In this document: positions 32,273-43,678 of the stretch, piece by piece
How positions within the stretch are numbered: position 1 is the stretch's first letter
How the letters are laid out: every line of letters begins with the position of its first letter
NCBI GenBank assembly: GCA_014925825.1
Contig: JACGCK010000040.1
Location: forward strand, 248,001 to 312,000
Direction of reading: 5' to 3'
Length of the DNA stretch: 64,000 bases
Source: Pholiota molesta
Taxonomy: Eukaryota; Basidiomycota; Agaricomycetes; Agaricales; Strophariaceae
The notes under the pieces: generated by a model
The model's input: the letters and a program-made list of their open reading frames with translations, nothing else
Database searches by the model: none
Told to the model about the DNA's origin: nothing
Translations under genes and position numbers: made by a program

Positions 32273-33880
32273 TCACGTATCAGTCATTGAACGGATGACA
32301 ATTTTCACCCCACTGACACGGCTGAGCGGTTGCAGCAGATCTGCAAGAGGCTGCACCGTCCCGCCATCTCCGCCGTCTTCCCTTACCGTCAGAACCAACC
32401 TGTGCAACTTTCCTCTGCCAAGGTAGTCGCGCGGATGCCGACTGCGCACGCCCCGAAAGCGCACGATCTCCGTCAGCAAACCCACATTCCGCATCGCCTC
32501 CTCCCCACTGCACTCCACGCCGAACGTCCCCATGCTCGGCACCAGCGCCAGCGACCCCGAGAGCGCGGCGAGCACGGCCGCGACATCCAGGATATAGCCC
32601 AGCTCGAGCGTCGCGACGTCCGGCGTCTCCTCGAGGATGCGACACACGCCCGCGGCGTCGATGGACGACAGGCTGAGGGCCGTGACGCGGCACGGCGCCG
32701 AGCGCTGGAGCAGGCCGACGACGCCGTGCACGATGTGCGCCGAGGCGGCCGTGGTCCCAGGCGCCTGGTGCGTGGCGATGTGCAGCGCGCTGAGCGCGGG
32801 CAGCGTGAGCGGCTGCAGCGCGGTGAACAGCTCCGGGGGCGCCGCGTCGATCTCGAGGCGCTCCAGGAAGCGCAGGGTCAGCGGCTCGGAGGAGCTGGCG
32901 CGGTTCCTGGTGAGCCCTTTGTTCCACTTGGAGACGAGCTCGACGAGGTTCGGCAGATGGCGTAGCATTTCCATGAATTCGCCCGCGCCGAACTCACAGA
33001 ACATGGCCTTGCAGTACCTGAGCTGGTGCCAAGGGAGCAGTATCGAACGGAAAGGTTTTGGGACACCGTGGAGACGTAGTTTAGTGAGTTGTTGCGCATT
33101 TTGAAAGGAGTCGAAGAGTGGACTATGCGACGACTTGTATGCCCCAGATAATTCCAACGAGTGAAGTCTGGTGAGATTGTGTCCAAGATTTGGGGGGTAG
33201 GAGAGTAAGGATAATGAAAAGGATATGTCCTTCCAGCGATGCGAATGCTGCAGAAAAAGCCTAAAGACTTCTCTAAAGTGGTCCTGGGTACCCAGCTCTA
33301 CGAATTTGATAGACAACGAACGGTTTTTCGACCGTTCCAAGGATGTTTGCACCAGCCGTTTAACTGTCCCGATAGACGGCGCTCTGCTGCCGCCCAAATA
33401 CACGTCAATGGCGGACCACATCGACGGCGTCGAAACCGCAACGTCGCGCCATATCTTACACACCCTCTCCAGCTGCCAAGCGCCCGAGCGCGGCATGCAC
33501 ACGTCCACCGTCTTCCCCCTTGTGCAGTAGATCATGATCCCAGTCAGCAACTCGTCCGGCAGCTGTCGAATCGGGGCGAGCAGGCCGCCCTGGCAGGCCA
33601 TCGCCAGCTCCATCTGCCTTATGCGTGCAGCCAGCTGCGCCATCTCGCCCCTCATCTCCTCGATGTCCGTTTTGTATCTCTGCACAGTCGCGGCAATGGA
33701 GGCCCTCTCGTCAGGGGGTGGCACGTATCTGGACCGCAGCTGCGCAAACGTGGCAGCGCGATCAAAGTTGATTTTAGGCCATTTGGAGCTGGAAGGGATA
33801 TTTTTGTGGCCGCAGGTGGGACATGGATAGGTTGAGGTTAGAGCATGGCGACTATCAGACAAGCGTTCGCTGTGATTCAT
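32273..33880 (-). CDS. F-box protein with N-terminal zinc-ribbon-like motif
   Basis: A single-exon gene of about 535 residues. The N-terminus has CPTCGHKNIP, like half of a zinc ribbon, then a coiled-coil stretch (RYKTDIEEMRGEMAQLAARIRQMELAM is the region). The F-box core follows: PIRQLPDELLTGIM then ERVCKIWRDVAVSTPSMW. The long C-terminal part has leucine-rich, irregular LRR-like repeats (LTRLHSLELSG, LTKLRLHGV, LPNLVELVS). Agaricomycetes carry large expanded families of this type, presumed substrate adaptors of SCF ubiquitin ligases. The target cannot be read from the sequence. I start at MNHSERLSDS (33880); an in-frame methionine 17 codons upstream is less likely. Confidence 0.8.
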   Translation of the reverse strand: MNHSERLSDSRHALTSTYPCPTCGHKNIPSSSKWPKINFDRAATFAQLRSRYVPPPDERASIAATVQRYKTDIEEMRGEMAQLAARIRQMELAMACQGGLLAPIRQLPDELLTGIMIYCTRGKTVDVCMPRSGAWQLERVCKIWRDVAVSTPSMWSAIDVYLGGSRAPSIGTVKRLVQTSLERSKNRSLSIKFVELGTQDHFREVFRLFLQHSHRWKDISFSLSLLSYPPNLGHNLTRLHSLELSGAYKSSHSPLFDSFQNAQQLTKLRLHGVPKPFRSILLPWHQLRYCKAMFCEFGAGEFMEMLRHLPNLVELVSKWNKGLTRNRASSSEPLTLRFLERLEIDAAPPELFTALQPLTLPALSALHIATHQAPGTTAASAHIVHGVVGLLQRSAPCRVTALSLSSIDAAGVCRILEETPDVATLELGYILDVAAVLAALSGSLALVPSMGTFGVECSGEEAMRNVGLLTEIVRFRGVRSRHPRDYLGRGKLHRLVLTVREDGGDGGTVQPLADLLQPLSRVSGVKIVIRSMTDT

Positions 33881-34692
33881 TGAATCATAATGGTCAGTAA
33901 TTTCCAAAAGAAGACTAGCACAGAAACGCACTCGTGGGCTGCCGCGGAGTTCTGCTTCTCAATCATCGCGTGCGTTGAGCACTTCGTGCAGGTGTGTTTC
34001 GGTTCAAATCAATGTGGAGGAGTGCTGGAACGTGAAGAAGGTATGGTCGATGTTGCTGTCCGATGTTGAGCGTTCAAACGGTCATGCACTCATGAGGTTG
34101 AGCATTTAAAAAAAGAAAACATGCTCTGACGACCTCAATGCCGCACCGCCGCCGAGTCTTCCGCCGACAACGAGAAATTTGATGGTACCTAACAGCCACT
34201 CAAACTGCTCAAAACCAGTCAAAACCTCTTCGAGCTTATTGTCTCTCGCACAAATTTCGCAATACTGTGGGCACTTACGTCGTCGTCGTGGAAAACGTGC
34301 CGGTATCACAACTCTAATGCTCTTACAGCTCTTGCTGCGAATACTCTCATAACCCAGTCTCAGGACTCAGACAGTAATAATGTCTTGACCATGCTACCGT
34401 TCGTAAAGTTTAATTTTGTTTTCATTGGATGTGATTGTGTGCAATAGTACAGGTGACACAACAAGAACGAACCATGCGAGACGACTGTGAAAATATAGTC
34501 AGCAATTGTTACAAAAACAACAGGTTCGAAAAGGAAGGATCAGACGAGTATATAATGATTCCGGATAGACATGATTCTTCAACAGATGAATCCTCAGTTG
34601 AGGGAGTCTGTATTGTCATCAAAAATAGAACAGCACTCGCAGAGACAATTGTGCTGCGATGCTATCCAAGAACTGATAGGTAAAAACTCACT
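33881..34692. other. Intergenic, about 0.8 kb
   Basis: Lies between the F-box gene start and the end of the ribosomal protein gene. A GGTTCAAATC word near 34003 resembles a tRNA B box, but no tRNA fold surrounds it. No gene was seen. Confidence 0.4.
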
Positions 34693-35191
34693 TTAGCGGT
34701 TCTTGAAGTAGTCCAGGAGGACGTGGAGACCCTCGGACTGGACACCATACTCCTTCACAACGACACAGCTGCATCCAACGACCTTGCGGGGGTTGCCCTC
34801 ACGGTCGATCTTGCAGAGACCAGCCCAGGTTCCGAGGACCTTGGCGTCTCCGACCTTGATGAGGTTGATTTTGTGCTCGGCGCAGAGGGCCTCAATGAGC
34901 TTGATGTACTCCGCCTCAGTGCAGGTCTCGACGAGAACGCACAGATGGGCCTGGCGCTTGTCGAGGGCCTTGGCGCACTCACGGAGACCGCGAGCGAGAC
35001 CGTCGTGAACGAGAGCGTTCTTCAGGACTTGCTATTGGTGAAATACGGTCAGCTTCCACTTCTTCCGAGAAGAAGACGCTTGCACGAACTTGGAGGGCGT
35101 CCTCAACAGACAGTTTGCCCTTGGGTGCCTCAGTGGAAACTTCGACCTCAGCGGCCACCTCGACAGGAATGTCATCTCCAGCGTCAGACAT
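34693..35191 (-). CDS. RPS12: 40S ribosomal protein eS12
   Basis: A component of the small ribosomal subunit. Two exons (35191-35090 and 35031-34693) give 146 residues, the usual length. The N-terminus is acidic ([19 protein letters not shown]). The conserved body is [20 protein letters not shown], then [20 protein letters not shown] and [15 protein letters not shown]. It ends [22 protein letters not shown]. The intron limits were set so that ALQ joins QVLKNAL. A likely second intron lies in the 5' untranslated region, where GTGAGTATG starts and a CCCAG acceptor ends just before the ATG. The gene is divergent from the Ski8-type gene. Confidence 0.95.
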
Positions 35192-35471
35192 CCTGGGCTC
35201 AAAATCAGTCTCGCGATTCCATTGTCAACGACAGCATACTCACTTTTGTAGTTATAAAGGCTGTTAGGGATTTACAAGATCGAGCGATGTCTTCGTCCGC
35301 TTTCGTTGATGTGAGGAAAAAATAAGGTTTCAGCGGGCAGGTTATGCTTTGCAGTTTAAGCTCCGTTCGGCTATCGCCGGAGCCCCTCGTGAGGTCACGC
35401 TCGTCGTGTTCGACGACGCCGACGCGTATTAACCGCATATCCTAACTACACTTTCGACGCTCCGAGTCGCA
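35192..35471. promoter_or_regulatory. Shared divergent promoter of RPS12 and the Ski8-type gene
   Basis: Only 280 bp separate the two start codons, and part of it is the presumed 5' UTR intron of RPS12. The rest must drive both genes. No clear TATA box is seen, as expected for housekeeping genes. Confidence 0.6.
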
Positions 35472-36802
35472 ATGGTGAATACCTATCTCCCTGTCTGATG
35501 CAGAGCTGACACGTCGCAGAGTCTAGCATTCTTACACGCGCATGATTGCTCAGAACGTACTGCTCATGTTGCTCACCTTTTCGACGATGCTTAGGCTTAT
35601 CTACCCCTCTAGCCCACTCTGACGCGGTTTGGGGCGTCGCCTGGACGGCCAAAGACACCGTTATCTCAATCTCTGCCGATGGGTCAGTGAAACAATGGTC
35701 AGCACTCGTGGGCCAACATCATCCGCCAAATGCGACCTTCCCCTCACCCCACACGTTGGCACAAGTATCGTTATCAGTCACGCCGGACGGAAACAAGGCG
35801 CTTTATAACAGCATCGAGGGTCTCACCACGTTATGGAACTTGGAGAATGGAGAAGTGATCGGTACTTTTGAGAGCTTCGTGAGGACGAAAGAGGACTCTG
35901 AACCTTGTAAGTAATTGTTCATGTTCCCTGCAACAGAATACGTAGCTTACTACCATGCGTCTGAAAAGCATGGTCGGTCTCTATTCATCCTGCAGGAGAG
36001 ACATATGCGTCCACGGGCGGTTCAGGGAATGTCTCCATACATTCCGCCAGGAACGACAATTTTGGCGAACGGCTTAGCACCATGTCTTCTGGAAGGCCTA
36101 AGTTCGGAATGTTCTGCACATATGTACGTTTTCCTTTCTTTGTCTTTTTTCCTCCGCACTTGTGACTTACTATTTCACTAATTACTTCACAGAGTCCAGA
36201 TGGCCGGCGGATTGCAATGTCCTCGGAAACGGGGCAAATCTATATCTTCGACGTCGAATCCAGCGCCCTATCTTTCACATTCACATCCCATGCTATGTCC
36301 GTGCGCTCTTTGGCGTGGTCTCCTGACTCTAACGTATGTTCTTATCTGGCACATTTAACTCCGAAACACCGATACTGATACGGTTCAAAGTTGTTATTAA
36401 GTGCTTCAGAGGACAAGCGCCTCGTGTTGCATGACGTTCGATCGTCTCCAGGAGGCGCAGTAGCTTCTTTCTCCGGCCACACATCTTGGGTCCTCAGCGC
36501 TGATATCTCCCCAGATGGGCGTCTGGGGCTATCAGGGTGCGTATTGTTCATGGTCACCTCTGTGCGTTTTCGTTCGATCTCTAATCTCTTGCGTCTCCTT
36601 GATTAGGTCTGCGGATAAGAGCATCAAAGTATGGGATATCGGAGCACGCAGTGCGGTCTCCACAATTCAAGACACTGGGGAAGTCTGGTCTGTCTCATGG
36701 CGACCCAAAGCACCTGCTGCCGGTAGCTCTGGTGCCTTTGTCAGTGGTGGAGAGGATGGCGTGGTCCGCTGGTGGAGAGGAGCTGGATCAGGCAGCTCAT
36801 AG
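35472..36802 (+). CDS. WD40 protein of the Ski8 / WDR61 type
   Basis: Seven exons give 323 residues: 35472-35474, 35520-35556, 35613-35906, 35969-36123, 36193-36333, 36391-36536 and 36607-36802. The first coding exon is only the ATG. WD repeats run the whole length: HSDAVWGVAWTAKDTVISI..VKQW, SPDGRRIAMSSETGQIYIFD, AMSVRSLAWSPDSNLLLSAS, HTSWVLSADISPDGRLGLSG..IKVWD, VWSVSWRP..VVRWW. The order and length fit Ski8, a scaffold of the Ski complex that feeds RNA to the cytoplasmic exosome and, in fungi, also helps meiotic recombination. Orthology is inferred from overall resemblance; WD40 proteins are hard to tell apart by eye. Confidence 0.8.
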
Positions 36803-38103
36803 AGAGACGACCTTTCCAGTTTCTTCTGTCGAAAAAAAATATACATGTACTAAATCAGAGCAATTTCAGCTCAGTTTGTAGGTTTTGTCCTTAGCATTTA
36901 TGTATAAGTATTCCCTGCTTGTGAATACAGCGTCAGTTGATCAACGTCGCCAGCGCATGAAGAAGTGATGGCAGCCCTCGTTGCAGTTGGTTTGTTTTCA
37001 TGATCCTGTTTGGAAAACAGAGTCCACGTCATTGGTGCCACTGACTTCTTGCTTCCTCTCGGCTACGTGTGCTGATGGTGTGCATACTGGCTTTCCACCT
37101 TACATATTGCGACTAACTTCGAATAGACTTTTATCAATGTGTCAATAATCCGGATAAAGCGTTCATCAAGATAAGAAGTTCAATGGGCGGTCCTCAGAGT
37201 AAGAAAAATAATGCATTTGGACGTTTGACAAAAATTCTCAGGTGTGCATGTGGTATGTGATATTCCTCTGGGGATTTTATGCATTACGACATATCATCGT
37301 GGCTGTTAACGTAGACCTGTGCTAACCACGCGATAACAATTAAGAAAATCCAGCCAGATCAGAAGGAGATGAATTGAAAGGGTAGACCAAGGGCAGACAT
37401 AGTGATTTAAAAGATAGTGCCCGAAACTAGGTATTGCTTGAAGCTATTCTAGGCGTATCATTGACTACGCAGGGATGCAGCGATTGACAGTGTCGTGAAT
37501 TTTCCCAGAGGTTGTAGCTGGCTGTACGTAGACTCCGTTGATCGTTGAGAGTAATAGATAGAGTGGCATGTCACTCCGCTCGCCATTGAAGGCCTCGACG
37601 AGGATTGCGATGAGCTTTTTGATTTCAGCTTCTGGAATAGATTAGATAGTGATGATAGCGTTGGGTTAGGCCCCGAGTATGTGCGGAACCAAAAATGGTT
37701 TCCCCACTTGGACGTTGTCCATTATCGTATTTTGCTTCCGTCGCCAGTTGTGGACAATGTGATCCTTATATTCCTTTTATATTTTCCAGGGTTCACAGGT
37801 CGTTCTAGGGGCGACGGAGATAATAGATTCCGCCACAAGTGTCTGTACAATCTGTATCCTTGCTCCATGATGTTTTCATTCACGTAGTTACCAAGTAGTG
37901 AATGCAGAAGGACCCTTGGCGGATGCTCTCTCATTATGAGATGGGGTAGTCAGATAAGTGAGATTAGTATTCAGTCGTGAGCAACGGAAGAGAGTTATGA
38001 AAAAGTAAATGCAAGAATCCGAGAGCGTGTATAGCATAGTATCGCATGGTAGCAAATTCGACGAGCATAGTGAGGATTGATAATGTTTAGCACGGACCCT
38101 GTG
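36803..38103. other. Intergenic with possible gene remnants
   Basis: About 1.3 kb. Near 37465-37640 on the minus strand an open stretch (KLIAILVEAFNGERSDMPL) is vaguely like the start of fungal GNAT-type proteins, but no complete gene can be built. Other open frames at 37.7-38.1 kb may be decayed 3' parts of the WW-like gene upstream. Confidence 0.35.
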
Positions 38104-39050
38104 TCATCGATAATTTCCGTACAAAATATGGTCGATGTTATGGCCGCCAACTTCTCTACTGATGGGCTCAAGAGGCATAACAGCGCCAATGAGCCAGGAG
38201 AGTGAAGACGTTACAGTTCTGCCTTGTGCACGAAATCCTGTCCGATATTCAGCGCGCAATATATGTGATTGAAGGGGAGTGCCAAACCCACCTATCAGCT
38301 CCTGATATCGAGCAATGATCTTGTCTATTTGTTCCTCAGTAAAACAGAAGAGTATCCCTTCTGAGATCGCAGATTTTGCTATCCAAGGGATCAAACGATA
38401 AATCACAAATCCAAGGGAAATGGCAGAACTTTACCTGTGGTCACCGATTGTACAAAGCGCGACTCAGCGTTGGGTGGTAGATCTCGGTGGTGTGAAGGGA
38501 ATTCGGCAATATGGGACCAAAACTCCTCCTTCATGCCCAATCTCAGCCCTGTTCAAGTGAGATTTCAAACTGATAATACCGTTTTCATGAGCGACAGTAC
38601 CTGTGCTTTCGGAGTAGTGGTATACTGTGCCGGCCATCCTCGAGTACATCCGGATCACCGCCTCACGCGCCGTCACGTCAGAGACGACGATCTCGATGTC
38701 TGGAGGAAGATGATCAAAGTTTGGATCGCCGGCTATGGATTGCAGATGGTCTTCACGAGCGTCCAAGATATATTGCAGCATGTCTGGGTCTCGGACGTTG
38801 TCGGCTGTGGTCAAGCGCAGGTTGTGGTTGTGGAAGTAGATGTCGCCAATGGGGTGTTGATATTGCCGCCATGAACGAGGTAGGCTCGTCTGACTAGTCA
38901 GCGTAGATGAGTGAACGCCGGGGGTTTTCAGAAAAAAAAATCATGAGCTCACCTCGCGCTTCCCGTAGGATATGACGCCGACGGTGGGTTATATTGGGCA
39001 GTCTCTATGAAGTCTAAGAAATCACGGTTAATACGGGAGGAAGGAGACAT
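38104..39050 (-). CDS. Short WW-like-domain protein, possibly truncated
   Basis: Five exons on the minus strand (39050-38953, 38893-38601, 38548-38435, 38378-38292, 38222-38104) keep phase and give 236 residues. The N-terminal half has a WW-like segment (SWRQYQHPIGDIYFHNHNLR) and the helical part DPDMLQYILDAREDHLQ. Then come VYHYSESTGLRLGMKEEFW and HIAEFPSHHRDLPPNAESRF. I recognise this architecture from a large, uncharacterised agaricomycete family whose members are usually much longer, with a membrane-spanning C-terminus. Here the frame ends at NIDHILYGNYR, so the gene may be cut short. A further splice at 38151 would lead to an immediate stop. Confidence 0.6.
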
Positions 39051-40319
39051 CTTTGGGAGTGAACGTGGCGACACGAAATTTGTGATACCCTGTTTTTATA
39101 AAAGGGAACGAAAGAAAGAACGGAAGGAACAGCAGTCAAGGCCCGGCGTAATGATAAAACAGACGGAGGATAATCAGGCATGAGAATGGTGGAAGGAGGC
39201 AGCACTACGAATCTTCCCTCATTGTAGATCTCGCGCAAAGAAAATGAAAACTTGACTAACCTCCTCACCCACTCCATCGTGTTGTGCGGGTCGGACACTC
39301 GGTAGACGTTGAAGATCTGGAAGAAGTGAAATTTGACAAATAATGGTCCAACTCAGGAAGGACATTGCTGTTACGAAATTTGGTGCAGAGCACGGCACTG
39401 CCCGTTACCAATTCCGGGGGTACGAAATACTAATTTCGTGCATGGTGTGTCAAGGCACACTTTTTCTCATTATGACAAGGGGTAGTGTGGGGACGTTAAT
39501 ATATCTTTTCTAGATTTGACTATGTGCTTCATGTTTATCGCGACAAAAGTAAAACGTACATACCAGTTTATCTGAACACCGTTCCACGTTCTCAGTTAGG
39601 CTTCGGGGCTCGGCCTTGGTCCTTGAAAGTTCGGCCAGATGCGAAATGATTCAGCTGATGGGAAACAAATCAGATTCCACGCATGTAGAACACGACGTGT
39701 AGAAAACAAGTGAATCAAAAGGTTATGTCATGGTGCGTAAAGCTTGGTATCTTGTACTACAAAGAAAGAAAAGATGATACAACCTATAAGAATAAATAAG
39801 ATATATGATAATAGATGCAATAGAAAATACAGACAGCATGCAGACGAAATAACTAATGAAGAAGAAATGTCTCGATGTAATCAAATACTACCTAAATTCG
39901 TTGCGCAGTGTAGACATTCACGCTCCGCGCGCACCGATAGACCTTGTCAATTGCGATGATCTGGGACATTGAACAAATCCTACAGCTCAAAAGAAAGTGA
40001 CGATGAGACTCATGAAAGGCGTACGCGTTATGAAACCTCGATGATAGGGTGGATAGACGGAACATGGGGCCTAAATGGAGGTTCGCAATGAGTGGCATGC
40101 CAGATCAGGTTTCTGCACGTGGAGAAAGCTAATTTAGCTTCAGGAAACGTGGATAAAATAAGAACCAACGCACTCTATATTTGGATCACCAGCGGTACAC
40201 CAACTCGATACAACTTCGCTTTTTGAGTGGCCAAGGCATCCAATAGGAACGTCGAGGTTATTTAGACTGACAGTCTATAAAGCATAAGAATGAGCACGGG
40301 TCTCCAGATAGATGCAGCG
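39051..40319. other. Intergenic, about 1.3 kb
   Basis: AT-rich. A small palindromic word (ACGAAATACTAATTTCGT, near 39423-39440) and other ACGAAATTT words occur around 39068 and 39376. No gene was seen. Confidence 0.4.
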
Positions 40320-43300
40320 TCAAAAACACACGGGCAGGAAGATATCATCGTCTTTGCCCCATTTGACGAGGGCTTCGCCTGATGATTGTTCCAGCGAAAT
40401 GACTGGCGATACCTTGCCTGGCATAACATGGCAATCGTTTTGCTTGGCACACATATCAACAAGGCCGCCTGCTCTCCGTGATTTTCCTTTCAGGGCAGAA
40501 CGAGCACAGCTCGAGACCGGAGCAATTGCAGCCTCGAGGAGAACACCGTGGCCGGGGCTACGAAGCTGAAGCTTCATTATTTGCTGCATGCCGGACGCGT
40601 GCGAGCCACCTCCTGCCTCCTCGCCCTCTTCCAAATCCATGTCGCCCTCGGCGTCCGCATCCGCATCTGCGTCCGGCTCGCTGTCATCATTTCCGGGAGG
40701 CGGGCCGCTGTCGGGCCCAGGTGGCGGCGGATCCGGGGGCGGGGGAGACTTTGATCGCGACGGGACGTCGCTCGCCTCTCCCTCGACGTCATCCTCTTGC
40801 TCGCCCTCCGCGTCCTGGTCTTCGTCAATGTCGGCTTCGGCGTCAGCATCTTCGTCGGCGTCGGCGTCGGCGTCAGCGTCCATGTCATCGGTGGTCGTGA
40901 GTTCTTGCGTTTCCACGGCCTGAGCGCTCGTGGACGAAGGCCAGGTCACAGGGAAGGGCGCAGACTCGACTACCATGTTGTCGATTTGAAGTTCTTGGTG
41001 TGGGAGTTGCAGAGATGACGCAGGGGTGTCAGATGATATCACAGGAACGTCAGTCGCAGATTCGACAGAAGATATCGCAGCAGCATGGTTCGGAAGCGCA
41101 GGTGGAGATTTCACTTCAGGACCCAACGCTAAGACATTAATGCCATTTGTAGGATCCGAGTTGCCTTCTTGAATTTCATTGCTCTCACTCAACGGCTGCG
41201 AGTGGCTTCTGGGCTCGAGCGACCGAGGCCGCTGTTCATTCTCCAAAGGCTCCGTACTTCCCCTCCCACTCTCTGCCACCGGCGGAGCAGAGGCGGCCGG
41301 CAAGTGCTCCCCCACCAGCTCGTGCTCCCCCACCGGCTCCTCCATGCGAGTATCGCTTTGATCAAGCGCATGCGGCGAAGCAGCCTCCATTGTCACGCCG
41401 TCCTCCCCCTCCACATACGGCGGGGGCGGCGCGATGACGCGCGCTTGCGGTGGCGAGATGACCCGCGCCTTGGCGATGCTCGCTCGCGGACGCCCACGCG
41501 GCCTGCTCGTCCCCCGCGCTGACGCGCCTTTGGGCGGCGGCGGCGCAGCGCGCTCGGGGTCGAGCTCAGGAGAAAGCACCGAATGCCGCTTCACCGCATT
41601 GCGCAGGGGGCGACCGCTGGCCGAGGATGCGGAATGCATGGAAGACGCGGCGGTCGAGGAGGAGGAGGCGGAAGGCGGTAGGGCGCGCCCGCGAGGTCGC
41701 GCACGGGTAGATGATGTCGACGCAGAGTCTTGATCAGGTGGGGCGGCAGGAGGGACTTGTTGCGAATCTCTGTCACTGCCTTGCCCATAGCTCCGACTCG
41801 GTTGGGTCGCGTTCGCAGTCCCCTTCACCGCTGCAGCCGCCGCGCGTCGATCGGATTGCTCAGGATCGTCAAACGCCGCCGCCGCCTGGTCCGCCAGGAC
41901 ATCGAGGGCGCTCCGGACGCGGCCCTTCGTAGGGATAGGTCTGCCGCTGCCGCCATCGCCGTTGACAGTAGGCGGCCGCGCAGACGTCTTCCCAGACCCC
42001 GACACGCGTCGCCTTTTAGGCAGAGGGCTTTCCGGCTCCTCTAGCGCACGTCCCTTCCCATTCGGCTTCCTGCCCGCGCCGTCGTCCATCATCCGCGCTG
42101 CATCGAGCAACGAATCCAGCGGCGTCGGTGGATTGCTCGGCAGCGCCATCGAGGGCCCTCTAGGCGCGCTGAAACTAGGAGGCGGCGCCGGCACCGGCGG
42201 GCTCAGCGTGTGCACAAACACAATCGGCGTGGTATTCGCGCTCGGTCCGTAGTGGATCTGTTTCTTCGGCGTGTGCGGCGCCGCGGGCACGCGCTGCGGG
42301 CTGCCGTCCGCCGTCGAGCGGTAGTACGCGAGCCCCGCCGTCCCCGTCGCCACGCGGTCCAGGCGCGCGCGCTCCAGCCGCTCCTGCGCCCGCATATCGC
42401 GCGCGCGTTCCTGCTCGCGCGTCAGGAGCGCCTTCTCCCGCTCGGCGTGCTGCAGGAGGCCGGAGACGTGCGTCGCGCGCAGCCGCCCGACGCGTTTGGC
42501 GGCGAGTAGGAGGTGCTCCGCGTAGGCGTCGGAGGAGAGGGGTGTGTGTCGGTTGGCGCCCCGGCGTTTGGATGACTTGGATGTGGTGCCGTGCCGATCT
42601 CGTGAGCGCCGTCGATGGTGATGGTGCGTGCTCGGGGGATGAGGTTGGGGTTTGAATTCCTGGTGTTCTGGAATAGTGCCAAGGCTGCGGGAGTGTTCTT
42701 GCGTTGGAGGTCTGTTTGATAGAGGGTCCATTTCGCGCCCTTTCCCCTTGTCTTGTGATGGCGCGGGATACTGAGAAGGGTCCACCTCACGTTCCTTGCC
42801 TTTGTCTTGCGTTTGTGGGCCATGTCGTGAGCTTGAGTGTCCCGAATCGTGGTGGCGATACTTGCCTTTGGAATAGGGTTGCATCAAAAGCAGAGGCTTC
42901 AATCTCAATAATTCCGCTTCTAAATGAGATAGCCGCTGTTGGGTATCGCGCAGCTTAGATGGACTGTCAGATTAGACAGAGACAGAATTGTATGATTTTG
43001 GACGCACTCGATCACGTAGGGCTCGGGTTTCCGATTCGTATATTTCTCGTTGTCGTCCTGCATCCTGAAGGTGTGTTAACTCAAACCCAGATAGATTGAC
43101 CAGAGATACACACCTCTGACTTCTGGGGTTTCGTCCTCTGCGCGAGAAGGGCCTCTGCCGTTCGGTCCCACACCTCGCGTTCCGCGCGCCACCTCTCCCG
43201 CTCCTCCTCCATTTCGCGTACTATATAATCGCGTTGGGTTGTTAAATTGGCAATGGTTTGCGCCTGTCTATGCAGCTGGGTTGTGTCCATCGGAAGTGTA

Positions 43301-43678
43301 GCGGTAAGACGCAGGACCTGGGTGCTATTTCGTCAGTGAATTATACTGCTGTCAATGACTGTGATACATTACCATATCCACGAGCTCCTTCTCCCTGGAG
43401 CTGAGACTTGGATCAGCCACCCAAATTGATCCATTCTGGCGTAGTATCATTTGGGCCAGCCTTTGGCGCATTGCGAGGACATCTGCCTCTGAAGGTGGAT
43501 CAGGCGCCGCCGCCTGATCTTGGATGCCACTAGCACGGTCAATAACCATACTTGCGACATCTGGTGGAACAGGAGACGGCGACATGTGATGCATGATGTC
43601 GGAGAGGGCCAGTGCGGGGGTGTCGTATCCGCTCATCGTGGCCGACGTCGACGGGGGCGGTGGGCTTGCGGTGGGCAT
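40320..43678 (-). CDS. Large coiled-coil and low-complexity acidic protein, unknown function
   Basis: Four exons (43678-43373, 43317-43114, 43064-43008, 42953-40320) give about 1066 residues. The first three encode a Pro-rich start (MPTASPPPPSTSATMSGYDT) and a coiled coil (LHRQAQTIANLTTQRDYIV, REMEEERERWRAEREVW, LRDTQQRLSHLEAELLRL). Exon 4 is mostly disordered: charged and basic patches (PLPKRRRVSGSG looks like a nuclear signal), a helix rich in Glu/Arg (REQERARDMRAQERLERARL), then Ser/Pro-rich parts. An Asp/Ala repeat (DADADADADEDADAEADID) is followed by PPPPDPPPPGPDSGPPPG and a second DADADADAE run. The nuclear signal and acidic runs suggest a chromatin or RNA-linked role, but no domain is recognised. 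Confidence 0.7.

Noticed and set aside
37465..37640. Minus-strand stretch resembling the start of a GNAT acetyltransferase
   Set aside because: Only about 55 codons, no acetyl-CoA motif, and no donor site joins it in frame to an upstream start.
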